A stretch of 64,000 bases of DNA from Cryptomeria japonica (GCF_030272615.1 NC_081415.1:597249335-597313334), one strand, 5' to 3'; shown: positions 12,030 to 25,259, numbered from the stretch's first letter. A program made the numbers and translations. Notes: generated from the sequence alone by a model not told the origin.

Positions 12030-13220
12030 TTTTTTTGTTCATGCAACAATATAGTCATTGGTAAAGCCTTGAAGAGTTGTAAGGAGGTAATCAACTACTT
12101 CAAATGGATAAGAAAGAGTTAAGGAAGGCGTTTCATTCGTTACATGAGAAGTTTGAAGAATTACAATTCTTGTTGATAAGCCATAGAGACTCCCCATGGG
12201 CACTATTGAAATGTTACAGCAAGAATTGTAAGAAAAGGAAGAGATACTGACAATATTGCAATGGGATGGTGGTATGAAGAGGAAAGAAAAAATGTCAATG
12301 AGAGATGCACAAAAAAAGTTTGGCATGTACAAAGGAAACTCTAGACACTAAATTATTTTTCCTCTAAAGAATCTTTTAGTAGTTTTGAAAATGTTAATTA
12401 AGATGAGGTATGTTGGAAAAGGGCTTGGAAAGAATGGTCAATCCCATAGATGTTACAAAAATACCTCAACATGCAAGTTTAATATTCTTATGGTGGCATA
12501 TAAGAGTTTGGAGAATTTTCAAATTATGTAGATCAACAAATGAAATTTGCAAGAACAAGAAGCCCAAGAAGCCCAAGAAGCCCAAGTTGCCAGATTGGAA
12601 AGATTAGTCCATCCAAGGTAAAGATTTCATTCTTTTTGTTAAAAGCTGAAGAGGAATTAAAGTCTCTATTTATCAAGTGGGTTGATAAAGAAGATAAAGT
12701 GTCACAAGGAAGTGAAAATGAAACTCTAAGTTGAAGGGGACTGCGTGACATCTTTCCAAAATCATGTAGGAAGGAGGTGAAAATAAGTTCGTAACAATGT
12801 GATAAAGGGGAAAAAATTAAGAGATTAAATCATCTCCCAAGAAAGGAGACACCCAAAGGAAGTCATGGAACATTGCCACCTCATAAATGTTGCACATATA
12901 AGCCTAATTGTAACCCCTAGAGGAATTCAAAGAGTTTGAAATTAAGCATTCGACATGGTATGCAAGAGTAAAGTTTTTCGTTGTTTTCTTTATTTGTAAA
13001 AAGAGAGCCCATATAGATCAAGATTGTTAGGATACACATCCAATTTTATTTTCTGGTTTGTGTAACCATTATGTAGCTAGATGTTGGAAGAAGAATAAGG
13101 TCACCAATAGAGAGTCTAAGATATCCAAGAGCAAGGCCAACTATGAATATTGCATTCAATGCAAGAAGAGAAAAAGAGAAAGAAGCATGTTCAAATTTTT
13201 TAGACATAAAAGCATATGCC
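12030..13220 (+). pseudogene. Degenerate gag fragment with broken zinc knuckles
   Basis: Frames are riddled with stops, but around 12960-13100 one reads FFICKKRAHIDQDC, then HPILFSGLCNHYVARCWKK. This resembles the paired zinc-knuckle region of plant Ty3/gypsy gag proteins, with some cysteines lost. Upstream at 12550-12590 a nine-base word, AAGCCCAAG or a close variant, repeats about four times. It gives Lys-Pro-Lys in one frame and an alternating Gln-Glu-Ala pattern in another, which fits the charged linker of a gag protein. No polymerase follows. Confidence 0.4.
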
Positions 13221-15790
13221 TATAAACTATTTTGCATTCATGTAACAATTATATCGAGTTGGTATGTTTGTTTTAGATTTTGTATATACTCATAAGAAGG
13301 TGAAATATGTTATTATGAAGCTAGTTTTTATAAAAAGGCACTTTTGGATAACATTTGATGCATGCTTATGGTCCTAAAGGTTTTTCAATGGGATAAAATA
13401 AGTTGTAAAATATGTTGGCCAATTATATAGAGATAAATATTAACATTCATGGTAGGTGGAACACATCAAGCAATTTGTTGGATTATGGTATTTAAATTGC
13501 TTTGATGTTGATTTGACATTTTGTTTTGTTGTTATGGGGTGGTCCAATAAGTGTGTCTCACTTTGTGGACGAAGTAGAACATTAAAATTAGTGTTTCAAC
13601 TAAACTATTAAGAATTCGCAAATGGTGTCAACTAGTCATTTTTTAAACTTTGTCTATAGACTATAAATGCATTTTTTAAAAATATTTTGTGATTCTTATA
13701 ACTCTTAGTAATAAAAAAAATTATAGATAATAACATTTTTTTAAAGTGGCATTACTTCCACAAAACATAACTTTATTTATAGAAATGATAAAATTATAAT
13801 TCTTTAAACAAACTCATAGACCAATATCTAATGCACAAATATTTTTTTCATAATGTTTTGTTGCATAAATTATTTTTTGTAACTTTTTGAAGTGAAGTTA
13901 ACTATAATTTAGATATATAGGTTATTTATGTAATGCATCTTTTTTGTATGCATATGAACTAACTTCTATTTTTGTTGAAATAAGATCATCAATACCTATT
14001 ACAAAGATTTTTTTTTTTTAAATGTATCTAATTTGCTATTTTTTTATTTGTGTGGAATAGAGACCCTCATGAGTGCTAAAAACTTATGTTTATTAGAATA
14101 AATATAATAATCAAATTAAATATTCAAAAATATATATTCATTGAAAAACTTATTTTCAATACTACAACCTTTCAAATTTTATTGACATATTCATTGCATT
14201 TGTTGATCCAATGAAGGTTAGAAACATAAAGTTTTGAAAAAAACAAAATGAGGCCTATAATGGAAATGTCACTTTTAAGACCTTCATTTGAAAGACCTTC
14301 AAATGAAAGCAACTTCGTTCAAAGGTATTCAAGGACATTTTGTCAAAAGTATGCCATTTCCACAAAGTGAAATAAAATAAACACTCTTTAAGGAAAGTAA
14401 TTTACAAAAATAAAAAACAAGGACCTTGGTTTGAAGGTCCCAAATTATCATTTTTGGAAATTAATTTCATTCAAAAAAAAATCTCAGTTTACACCTTCAA
14501 ATTTAAGTCCTTTTTGACTCACATTTAAACAAAAGTGTTTCTTATTTTTCATCTTCATCCAAATTGAAAAATCTCATGTCCTAAGTTTGAGATTCAATAA
14601 ATTGTAGGTTTATCCTATGATGATTTCTCTTTTTTTTTCTTTTCTAACAAGGAGATTTGTGTTTATGACCCCAAAAGGGGTAGTCATATTGTAAGTGTTC
14701 TTTTTTGCATTTATTGTATTGCAAATTTTTGTCTTGCTACAAGTTGATATATTAGAGAAACATTTAAATTTGTTAATCAATAAAATGTTATTTAAGACCC
14801 ATATAGAGTATACAATGTTGTTGCTAATATTCTTTTGATGCTAAATTAAAGCTCTCTTAATAGATCTAAAACATATTAGATCTTGCAAATACTAAAATTT
14901 TGGAATAGTTGAATGAAACACTCAATTTTTGATATTGAGAATCTGATTTTGCGATTAACTTTAATCATTAGAAGCCTCATGTGTTGTAAGATTATTAAAC
15001 AATGCTTACAAAAAATTAAGAGTTTGTATCTAAATGTTTCTTTGTTATTTGGGTTTTTATTTCACCTATAATTTGTTATAATGCTTGTATAATTTTTCTT
15101 AAAAAAAACATTTGAGATTGGACTTTCTACTTCATTTCACCATTTTTTTTAAACTATCAAATTGAGCTAAAGTACACTTGAATTTCTACCAACTAGGTGT
15201 GTTTTGTGTAAATGATTGACTCATGCTTCTCGACATTTTCCTCCAATTGTTACAAAGACATTTACAAAAATTTAGTTGTTATGAACTGATTGTGTCATGA
15301 TATTTATAAAATTATAATTTAAGAACCTCAGTTTTGAGATACTTAAAAAGTTAATGCATTTCATTCTTTCTTTTCAGAAATATTTATATTAAATATTAAA
15401 CTGTAAGCATTGATTCAATAATATTCAATTACTAATACAAAAAAATAAATAATATTTAACCTTATAAACAATATAATAATTTTCTTTACATTTTCTAAAA
15501 TAATAAAATATATATATAAAAATATCCAACATGTACCTAAAATACAAAACTAAATTACTCATAAACAATACAATAACTTTGTTCACATTTTATAAAATAA
15601 CAAGACAAAAGATATCGATATCCAACATGTACCCAAAATACAAAACTAAGTTCCCGTAAATGTTTTGGTCCATCAATACTGTCAGCATTAACTGCTGTAA
15701 GACTCATCCGAAACATTGCAGGCTAACAACACTCCCAATAAAGGAGCATTTACAATGCCATGTGAACAACCCCTACTGATTATAACTCCA
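13221..15790. other. AT-rich intergenic DNA
   Basis: Long runs of A and T, no open frame with recognisable content, and no repeat unit that I could pair up. The last few hundred bases, up to the CAD-like stop at 15810, would include the gene's 3' untranslated region. Confidence 0.35.
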
Positions 15791-15809
15791 AAAGATATTT
15801 TCTTATGCT

Positions 15810-18408
15810 TCAATGCTTAAAACTCTCACCATTGTCAATAACAAATCGGTATTTAACATCTCCCTTCTCCAGCCTTTTCATTGCTGTGTTCACATAATCG
15901 ATGGAAATCTTTTCTATGGTGCATGAAATGTTGTGCTTTGCACAGAAATCCATCATCTCCTGCGTTTCCTTAATTCCACCAATACAGCTCCCTGCAACCA
16001 ATCTCCGCCCTAACAACAACCATAAAACAAATTTCAATTCAACTGGGTAACAAGAAACCCAAAAATAATGATCATAACATGCAGACCCACTATTAATTCA
16101 GACGTCAAATACAAATACTGATTTGCCAGTTTTCACTGTAGAAGGAGGTGGACAACTTACCAAATATAACACTGAAGGCAGGAATTTGCAGAGGTTTATC
16201 AGGAACGCCAACAATAACAAGCTTTCCATTGACTTTGAGCAAATTGAGCAATGGCGGCAGGGGATGATAAGCAGATACAGTATCAATTATATAATCCAGG
16301 GATGTAGCTGCGTCTCTCATCTGTTTCTCATCCTTGCTGATAAGGAACTCATCAGCCCCCAAAATCTCTTTGGCTTCTTTCTCTTTGTTTGGGGATGTAC
16401 TGATGACGGTCACATGCAGGCCAAAAGCTTTGCCAAATTTAACCGCCATGTGACCAAGACCACCAAGCCCCACTACACCCAACCGACTTCCTTTCTCTGT
16501 CATTCCAAAGTACATCATGGGGCTGTAAACAGTAATTCCCGCGCATAACAATGGGGCAGCCGCATCAAATGGCAGGTTTTCTGGCACCTTAATTATAAAC
16601 CTGAGTACATATCATAAACGCAACTGAGAATTTCAACAAGCACCATTGCTATTAAATGGGGTTAGTACATATCATAAATACAGTTAGACAATTTCGATTT
16701 CCCGTACTGTTGTTCACAAGACGAGATTATCAGTTTGGTAAATGAAGTTAACCTACTTCTGGTCGCAGACCATTAAAGATGAGTAGCCTCCATAGGTAAC
16801 AGAACCGTCCTTATCCGTGCTGTTATAAGCCCATACGACTCCCTCACAATATTGCTCTGCCCCTTTTTCACAGCTGTCGCAGTTATGGCAACTGCCTACC
16901 ATGCACCCCACTCCAACACGCTCCCCCACCGCAAATTTCTTTACTTCTGTTCCTACTTCAGTTACAGTCCCAACGATTTCATGCCTGTGAAGATAAACTT
17001 GACATTAATTTTCTGGATCTACAGCCCCATAGATCATGCAAATTCAGTGCAACTGCAAACAGAAAAACAGGGGACAGATAAAATGTTTACCCTGGTACAA
17101 TTGGGTATTGGGTGTTATGCCATTCGTTGCGGAGCTGGTGCAAATCCGAATGACAGATCCCACAGAAAGCAACTTTGAATGTTACGTCATTGGGTCCAGT
17201 CTTCCTGAAAAGCAAAATGAAATTTGGTGTACTCCACCCTCTCAGAGACCAATAGTTAATAAAAAAACAAAAAAATGCCCCGATATTAAGCATCTGCAAC
17301 AGGGCAACTTTTGGAAAAAATACAAACCTAGTTTCTATATCCGAAACAGGGAATTTTCCCAACCTGAATCATTGTTCTCATCTTTGCCCATCACACAACT
17401 AAAAAAATTTCCCAAAACCGAGAACGCTCTTGGATCTAATAAAAATAACGTAACTAAAGTACACTGCTAGATCCACTAGAAATAATTAAGCTAATCAACT
17501 GGGTGAGGATATAAAGATCAACTCGGTGGAATTTCAGATCGTTTGTATAGCGTGAACATTGAAACATGGCGAATTGTGGATGAGCTGAAGCATAGCGGTG
17601 GATAAAAGGCCTAATCTTAAAGGAAACAGTAATAACCCCAAAAAACCTGTTACAATTAATCTCAGATTATGTGTATGATAAAAATTTGGATCAGGATGGC
17701 GGCCCATTATTGTCTGATCTAGTTTCTGCACTTGACAGTTTCCACCAAATTCTTGTGTCACATTTCAAGAAACTGATAACAACAGTAGGATTACTATATA
17801 TTTTCTAACGGTTGAACATAGACCATGATGGATCATTTTCTATTTTTATTATATATCTAACTCAGAAACATCGTGAACTAGCAAATATAATTAAAAACCC
17901 GACCAAACAAACAATCAATATAAAACCAGAACCTTCACATTTTCAGGAAAAAACAGAGCAAAATGGAACTGAGAAGATTGCACAAAAAACTTAGATCCAT
18001 GTGGTATCACTCCTGGACCATGGCTTTTGAACAGTTTGCATCAACCACAGATAAATTTGAAAATCTCTCAAGATCTTCGTACAAATAAGCTTTCTGAAAT
18101 GGCAGCAACGAACAGAAACTTCTAGACAAATGTCACCCAAAAAGTAATTCTTTACTAAAGTATTGTAATTCCTCTTACGAAAATAAAGCTGATACAAAAC
18201 CCAAAATCTAGAAACTTGAAACTTGAAACAAAAATAAAAAAAACATGACCAAAACGAATAACAATAAATCTTGGTCACCCAAAAGCCCTAGATGCATTGC
18301 AGAAACTAACAAAAGTATTTATTACCTGCGAGTGAATTTAAAAGGTTCGAGAATGCCAGACTTGTCCTTGGCTGCCCATCCCTGAACATCAAACCGATCT
18401 TCTCCCAT
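15810..18408 (-). CDS. Cinnamyl-alcohol-dehydrogenase-family NADPH-dependent, zinc-containing reductase
   Basis: Five exons on the minus strand, 18326-18408, 17091-17204, 16757-16984, 16161-16600 and 15810-16009, join at GT/AG sites into 1065 nt encoding 354 residues, the usual family length. Catalytic zinc ligands are visible as Cys45 (FCGICHSD), His67-Glu68 (PGHE) and the Cys of APLLCAG. Structural zinc cysteines are 98, 101, 104 and 112 ([17 protein letters not shown]). The Rossmann loop is [12 protein letters not shown], followed by VISTSPNK, the serine region that favours NADP. Such enzymes reduce cinnamyl aldehydes to alcohols for lignin or related phenylpropanoids in the cytosol. The segment [15 protein letters not shown] and the C-terminus [14 protein letters not shown] resemble the CAD-like/sinapyl branch more than core lignin CADs, so the substrate is uncertain. 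Intron 1 is about 1.1 kb; the others are 106-156 bp. No disruption is seen. Confidence 0.93.
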
Positions 18409-19010
18409 TTTTGTTGGAATAAGAGAAAACTAATCACAGAGCACAACAGATGACACAAAAGCTGCAGAAACACTAGTTTTGAGTGAAAATCAAGAGGCTC
18501 TGCATGGATATTTATTGTCGGAGTCGTCGGTTAACAAAGTTCGTAATTTCTACGCGTGTCCGATTTAGTCCAATATTCATCCTGTCAATCAAAATTACTT
18601 CATTCATTGCAGTTCCGTAAGTAAAGGGTCGAGACGGCTGTTTGCTTCGGGAATCGATCTTGTGACTTTCTCAATGTTTTCGAGAAAATCGTTCTCCTGC
18701 ACTTGTCTAGAAATGTAATCACTGACGTCAAAAATAATAAATAAGCGACTAATTCATCGCCGGAGCATAAACTGAAAGCCCCTTGACAATCCATTTACCT
18801 TCCTTTTTTCTGCAACTAAATAATAAAGGAAAGTAGTTGAGAAAAGTTCGAAACATTGATGTTGTTCACATGGGGACGATGCGAGAATTTGCAGGAGAGT
18901 TAAAGTGCATGTAGGCCCATATTTACATTTTTGTTGTGGTTCACGACGTAGCGTTCTCCCCAAGTCATTCGCAGAACCAACTTCCACATTTCGCTACCGC
19001 CGGGAACATA
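18409..19010 (-). other. Upstream region of the CAD-like gene
   Basis: This is the putative promoter and 5' untranslated region. An AT-rich AATAAATAT on the minus strand near 18506-18514, about 100 bases before the start codon, could serve as a TATA element, but this is a guess. No coding sequence is supported; open frames such as 18754-18987 have no motif. Confidence 0.35.
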
Positions 19011-19805
19011 TTCTATTCCAAATTCTTCTAGAAGGGCCCTTTTTCAGGCATTGCTAATTACTAGAGAAATTAGAGAAAATTGCACAAAAATATGAAAAAT
19101 TGTGATATAGTTGCACATTCTATTCAAAATTCTTCTTAAATGGCTCTATTTTTCAGATATTCTAATTATTTAAAGAAATTAGGAAAAATTACATAAAGTT
19201 TGAAAAAGTATGATATACACTATAATATTTCCACAATCCATTCAAATCTTGGATGCAGTTTCTAGATTTGATTGTGTGAGAAAGTTTTAACCATCAAAGA
19301 TAAAACGTTTTGAATCAAACTCTATGATTCATTATCAGAATGCAAGAGAGTTTAAGGAGTTGAAAGATAATGAGTTGCAGACCAAGGCATCAATATAAAG
19401 AGGTATGAGCACAAGGACCAAGGAGAACACAAGGTCAAAAAATAATAATTACAAAAAGTTCAAAAAATGAAGGAACAAAGAAGTTAAAATTAGAAAAAAC
19501 AAAGAAAAATAACTAAAGAACACCTATGCATAAACAAAAACATAAATAAATATGTGTGTGTGTGTGTGAATACACACATATTGACGCATTATATTCCAAA
19601 TTCTTCCAGAAGGGTCCTATTTTTTCAAGCATTGCTAATTACCTAGAGAAATTAGAGAAAATTACACAAAAATTTGAATTTTTTTGATATAGTCAAGTAT
19701 ATTCTATTTCATTTTTTTGTAAAAGGGCCCTATTTTTCAGGTATTGCTAATTACCTAGAGAAATGAGAAAATTATACCAAATTTTGAAAAATTATGAGAC
19801 AGTTT
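19011..19805 (+). repeat. Four-copy, about 100-bp repeat in two tandem pairs
   Basis: Diverged copies lie at about 19011-19109, 19117-19216, 19587-19694 and 19699-19805. Each starts near TTCTATTCCAAATTCTT, passes through a GGGCCCTATTTTTCAGG-like word and continues with GCTAATTACCTAGAGAAATT. The second copy is the most diverged. The pairs are separated by about 370 bp that include a short TG microsatellite (19554-19568). Confidence 0.75.
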
Positions 19806-20860
19806 TATTATTTGATTTGTATATTTGTGTTTTCTTACCCCTCTCTTTCTATTGAAATCTATAGAGAATTTGCATTGAGCCAACTTGTCTATGGAACTTG
19901 TAGGTAGTTTATAGATATTGTTTATTAACATTAGGACAAAACTTGATTAAATGTAACCAACATATCCCAAAATTCTATGGGAGAGGTGCCATTAGTTGTA
20001 GATGGTCCAATTGTTGTACACCCACTTGTGCTTATAATATCAAGTCTCACCATACATTTATACTATATATTGTAAATAAATAGTGCATGCAAATTAAAAA
20101 AATAACCAAATATTTGTCAAAATAGACCCATACTTGAACACATAAAAACTTATAAATATCATAAATAAAAAAATAAATATATTCATTAAGAAGTTAAATA
20201 AATAATGCACCTTATACTATGTATGTTGAATCTATTTATAGATACATGTTATTGATTTGAATACCTACATTCCAATATCACAAGAGCACATATTTGATGC
20301 CATCGTAATGGAAGCATGATGTTTTTAAGTTTCTATGTATGTGAAGTGGGACATCCCACAATCCTTCTTTTGTTTCTATTGACCTTTTCAGATTTTAAAG
20401 AAAACATTGTCTTTAATTCTCTATTAGGTTGCTTGTGTTTAGTCTTTGGTTTGATAATAATTTGTTTAATTATTAAGGCTTCACAAGCATTTGCATGAGT
20501 TTTAATACTCCTTTATATGTTAAAAAATAGGCAACTAGCATTTTTCAATTCTTATATTGTTATAGCAACCCAAAAGGATAATTAGGTCTAGTTTCCTTCC
20601 AATATGGAATTGTAGTAGGATTTGCAATTCAATTTTGTTAATAAGCGTTCTAAGATGGACATAGATCTCATTTCATTTTCTTTGATGATTTGGATTCTTC
20701 TTGTTGGTAGCTAATCATTTACCATTATGTTTAATTGTTAATTCAAAATTTTCTAACACCACCTTCTCGATAGGTAACAGTTTTTAAATAGATATATTTA
20801 GTTTATTGTTGTAGGTGAAAATAAATAATAAAATATAATTCTAGTTTTGGTGGGAAATGA
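19806..20860. other. AT-rich non-coding DNA
   Basis: No gene or repeat unit is recognised. The open frame at 20316-20498 encodes a hydrophobic stretch, but nothing around it supports a gene. Confidence 0.3.
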
Positions 20861-22568
20861 GTGTGAGTATAGGATGGGAATAAGGAAGTTGGTGTGCAGA
20901 GAAAATCGTGGATGGCTTCTTCATAGAAGTCTTTATCAAACTCTTTCTAATTGTTGAAGATTAACAAAATGCCATCTTATTTCTTTGTTTACCTTTGTGA
21001 AAAGCATATGTAAATGCATTTGGTGGTAAATTCTATGTTGGTTTTGTCTCAAATGTTGTTTTGAGTGTGACGTGGTTCTATTATGTGGTAGGAGTATGCT
21101 CTCCCCCTTTGGTGAGAGTACTCCTTGTTAGGGATTGAGTGACTGAGATGTTCTTGAGAGGAAAATTTTGATCTAGGCTATCAACCCACAATAATGAGTC
21201 CCACTTTTTATTCAAAACAAGGTAGTGAAGGCAACATTTTTCATCAAATTTTCACTTTCAGACACCTACAATAGCTAAACCATAAGAGATTACAAAGACA
21301 TTGTTAGGTGCCACCTGGTTAAGGGATTTTGTTTAAGACATGTTAGTGCCTTTACCTTGTTAGAGGTAGGCTTGTTAAAGGTCTTAGGATCATCAATTAA
21401 GATGACACTCAGTTAAGGGATTTTACAATGGGGCCTGTTAAAGTCCTCCCAAACCCCGGTTAAGGGATTTTGAGTTGCAATGGTTAGAAAGCAACAAGAA
21501 GTTGATCTACTAGAATAGCTACTGATAGCTTGATCAAATCACAATGAAAATCATACTCTGTCTCCACCGGCTGTGTCTGCTCTGCACTCCACTGGTCCTC
21601 TGCTCATACCCTCGACTCTGCACTCTACCGGTCTACTTCACACACACACACACACACTGCTCTGCTAAATCATTTAGCACTTCCTCACTCTTCACTCTAC
21701 ACTTTGGATCGCCTCTCACAGGATTTGCACTTTGCAAATTTTATGATCAAGAATATTTTGAATGAACTCAAAATACTTTATACATTGTCTGTCGTCACCT
21801 TCAGGTGTTTCCTTAATCAATGCAATCACAAATTTCAGTAGATTTAGAATTCAAATCTTCTTGCTCTTTCTCTGCATGCCCTGCAACAATTCTGCCAACT
21901 ACTCAACCAATTCTACCACCTTATCCCAAAAAAATAGTGACTTCTAGGTTGAGTTTAGTCTTTTAAATGCGAACTAGAAAATCCGCAAGTAATCATAGCT
22001 AAACTGCATGATGACTGAAGTTGTCTTCACCAACCTTTAGTTTGGTGTAGACACAAGCTCACCTTTTGCCATCACAACTATGTAATCGATCATCGCTCCG
22101 AGATTTATGGTGACCGCCTATCTTCCTTTTGCTTCACTGATGTACCGGTATACCACTGCGCTCTTCATAACTGGTTCATCCTTTGATGTCAGTTTGTAGT
22201 GCTTCCATCAACCCTCTTCTCTTGTTTGCCAATGAGGTTTTGGTTTGCATACAACCTCAAGCCTTCTTTCCTAAGTCACCTTTTGTGACTTCATCATCAT
22301 TAGAATGACCAATTTGAAGATCTGACCTCAACGCTGATCTTCTTGAGTGACATATCAGTTAGCTTAGTCTGTCTTCCCTTGAGCTGGTTGAAATTTGATC
22401 ATCCGTCTCTTATGTTGCTTCCATGTTATTTACAAGTCATCACCTTTTCTACTGAGATACACCACTCCACCAGTTAGTGTTAGACATCAATGATAAATCT
22501 CAGCAGATATATCGGTTCTCTGGATTAATCGATTTTGTCAATGCCAATAGCACCAAGGTGCCACACCC
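20861..22568 (-). repeat. Decayed LTR-like sequence, apparently minus orientation
   Basis: Phrases such as GGTTAAGGGATTTT recur at about 21311, 21414 and 21459. Read on the minus strand they give AAAATCCCTTAACC, and the surrounding words about 'taacaagg' and 'ctaacaagcc' resemble the LTR body of element A. This suggests a related LTR in opposite orientation. No primer site or clean borders were found. Confidence 0.35.
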
Positions 22569-23677
22569 TGTTGGCTTGATGTTGATTGTAATGAATTTAT
22601 CATATGTTGTCATTAATGAAACACATACACACACATATGTTTATATTGTCTACTGGTATAACTTCAAGTTGTTTATACTACAACCCGTATGCTAGAGGTT
22701 ATATTAAGAGGTCTATCTCTAACCGCTATATGCATAAAAGACAACCAGTGGATACACATTAAATAGCATCAACATGAAGATCAAGTGGAGATTATATTAG
22801 GAGATTTAAGGATAATGGTTCATATGTTTAACTCCAACCGGTATTGATTGTTCCAACTGGTATTCGTTGATTGTGGGATGAGTTATCACAAATCATAATG
22901 AGTTATCCCACCGACAATTTTTTTTGGTGGTATTTTTGTGATGAGTTATGATCACTTGACCAGATACACCGCACCTAGGAAATTGTGTTATGATTTCTTT
23001 GGGCCGACATAAAATCTTAATGTTTATATATTGACATTAAAATGAATTATTTCATATGAGTGAAAGTGATATGTTGTGTACGAAAGACAAAAGAGTTAAG
23101 TTGTAGAGTATGCAGAAGAGCAGTGTTGAATATGTTTAGAAGGATCTGATCAAGCAAATATTGTGCTACTCAGACAAATCAAACCAATCCTATTGTTTTC
23201 TAACAATCACAACAAAATTCAAATCCCCTAACCGGGTAAGCTCTAACAAGCTTCAATGTTCAAATCCTCTAACAGGGTGATCCATTAGTTTGGATTCAAA
23301 AATCCTCCACCGAGGTTACTCCTAACAGAGTACTACCTTTCATAGGGTATAAGCTTTTAATCAAGCTTTGGGATCTCTAACAAGATTCGCTCCTAGCAAA
23401 GCACTTTGTAGACCCTAATTGGTTAGTTATCTATTACTACATATAGTTAACTTGTGAGTCCCATCTCACTGTGGTTTTTACCTATTTGGGGTTTCCACGT
23501 ATAAATATTTGTGTTGTGGTGGATGTTCTACTTATTGTGGATGTTGTTATATTATTTTGGATTACATGCATTGTGTTTAAAAGTTTTGTTAAGTTCATCT
23601 ACCGATTAGTGTTTGAAGTAGTTTTATTTTTGGTGTCACTGATTCACCCCCCCTCTCAGTGCTTTTCAATTCCATCA
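22569..23677 (+). repeat. Element A 5' LTR
   Basis: It begins TGTTGGCTTGATG and ends TCAATTCCATCA. It aligns with 43055-44163 throughout, including the blocks CACACACATATGTTTATATTG, CCTAACCGGGTAAG and the terminal CACCCCCCCTCTCAGT. Differences include single substitutions and small indels; the right copy has about 19 extra bases near 43212. Confidence 0.88.
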
Positions 23678-23683
23678 ATTGGT

Positions 23684-24492
23684 TGTTGGCATTATACACT
23701 CTAATGAGAATTGAAGGTGTTTTCATTGATGGCAACCTTGTGGAAACCTTCAAGAAACCTTGTGGCATTCATCTGGTAAACCACTGGCAGACACTGGCAC
23801 CGACAGACACTTCACCGACACTGTCAACAATGCATATCGACATCCCAGCCGACAGGAACAAACTTTTGTTTATTGTATTTAATTGTAAATATCTTTTTGT
23901 AAAGCTGACATGGCATATTGTAATAGATTCATATATGTATGAGATCTTGTAAATCATTTTCATATAATGATAGAGAAAAGGATAGTGGATGGAATAGAAG
24001 ATTTGATATATGTGAATGCATAGGATAGATTTTGTATAAGGTTTATGGCTATAGTGTGAGCTTAAACCGGTACTGAACCTGGTATAGTTGATGTTGATTT
24101 GAAGCAATACATTGTATTGGATTTTCATAATCCATTTTGTAAGTCAGTGAGACTTCTATTTTGTAGATTGAGCAGTGAGCTCTAGGCAGTTGGCCTTCCT
24201 GCATGTGCAGGACCCTCATTGTAAGTAATATGTATTCATTGGCTAGTGAGTGAATATTGTGGGTTACAAATCCCACCAAGGTTTTTCCACACCGGGTTTC
24301 CTCGTTAAACATCTTGTGTTATGGTGTGTTTTCTATGTTGTCTTTATTGTTCCTGTTTACTACATTAATTCTTATTTACCGGTACACTGTTTTGGAATGC
24401 AAAATACTTAATAAGTTCAAATATTTTGTATACCGTTTAGATACTGATTCACCCCCCTCTTAGTATCTTTGGGACTGTCATTAATCCTAACA
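23684..24492 (+). mobile_element. Element B: solo LTR inserted in the primer binding site of element A
   Basis: The sequence runs from TGTTGGCATTATACAC to TAATCCTAACA with TG/CA ends and is 809 bp long. TTGGT occurs immediately before (23679-23683) and after (24493-24497). Removing it with one TTGGT restores TTGGTATCAGAGCC, the initiator tRNA-Met primer site, exactly one base after element A's 5' LTR. It carries no coding sequence, so it is what remains after recombination between the two LTRs of a complete element, or a lone LTR from some other process. Confidence 0.85.
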
Positions 24493-24497
24493 TTGGT

Positions 24498-25259
24498 ATC
24501 AGAGCCTAAGGGTATGTGTAGGATCATGGTGTGCCAAAGCAGGCCCTTAAGTGGCAATGAAATTTTAGAAAATCAGAGTTATGCAACTTGACATGAAAAT
24601 TTGAATAAGTTGTGAACATTATTTTTAAAATATGTAAGAAGAGAATATATAGAAAATTGAATTTAGTTTCTAATTTACTAGTTGTTTTTTGGAAAAACAA
24701 AATCCTATTTGATGAAAATTTTAAATTTCAATGCATTGGTACTAAAATTTCAGGAAAAAAATAAGTAGACGTATGTCTGACCACCCTAATCACAATCAAA
24801 TCGTAATATTTTTTATAATATTTATAATATAAGTATTAGACTCATGTCCGGATGTGTCACATATTTTGTTTTAATTTTTTATAAAGTAAATAATTATTTA
24901 TGAATTTTTTATAAAGTAAATAATTATTTATGAATTTTTTACTACAGCTTTTCAGAAATTCAAAAACTCCTACGTCTAACCACCTTAACTTGGTCAAAAC
25001 CTTATGAAATTTAATTTTTTTAAATTTTTCCCTATAGTAGACGAAGCATAGGATGTGATGCATGTTTCGGATTCAAAAAATGTTATACCGTTTGAAAGTT
25101 ATGAGTGTTTTTCAATCAGTATATCAATCAGGACTATTGTCAGAATTCAATTAGAAAATAAATAATTATTATTTATTAAAGTCGAAATAAGACAAGTCTT
25201 ATATTGTTGGAAAGCTAGGAACGTCCTTAAAAAACCCTTTTCATTTTATCAATTTTGGC
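24498..25259 (+). other. Element A leader after the primer binding site
   Basis: This starts with ATCAGAGCCTAAGG, the second half of the split primer site, and continues as non-coding leader. A 31-bp word (TGAATTTTTTATAAAGTAAA and following) occurs twice in tandem near 24880-24940. I see no start of the gag gene here. Confidence 0.5.

Noticed and set aside
16123-17470. Plus-strand frames of 108-144 codons opposite the CAD-like gene
   Set aside because: They are antisense shadows of exons with well-supported splice sites and catalytic motifs on the minus strand.
24494-24510. The primer site at 24494 as the start of an element whose 5' LTR is 23684-24492
   Set aside because: The identical TTGGT on both sides of 23684-24492, and the restoration of the primer site next to element A's LTR on removing it, show that it is a solo LTR inserted in A.
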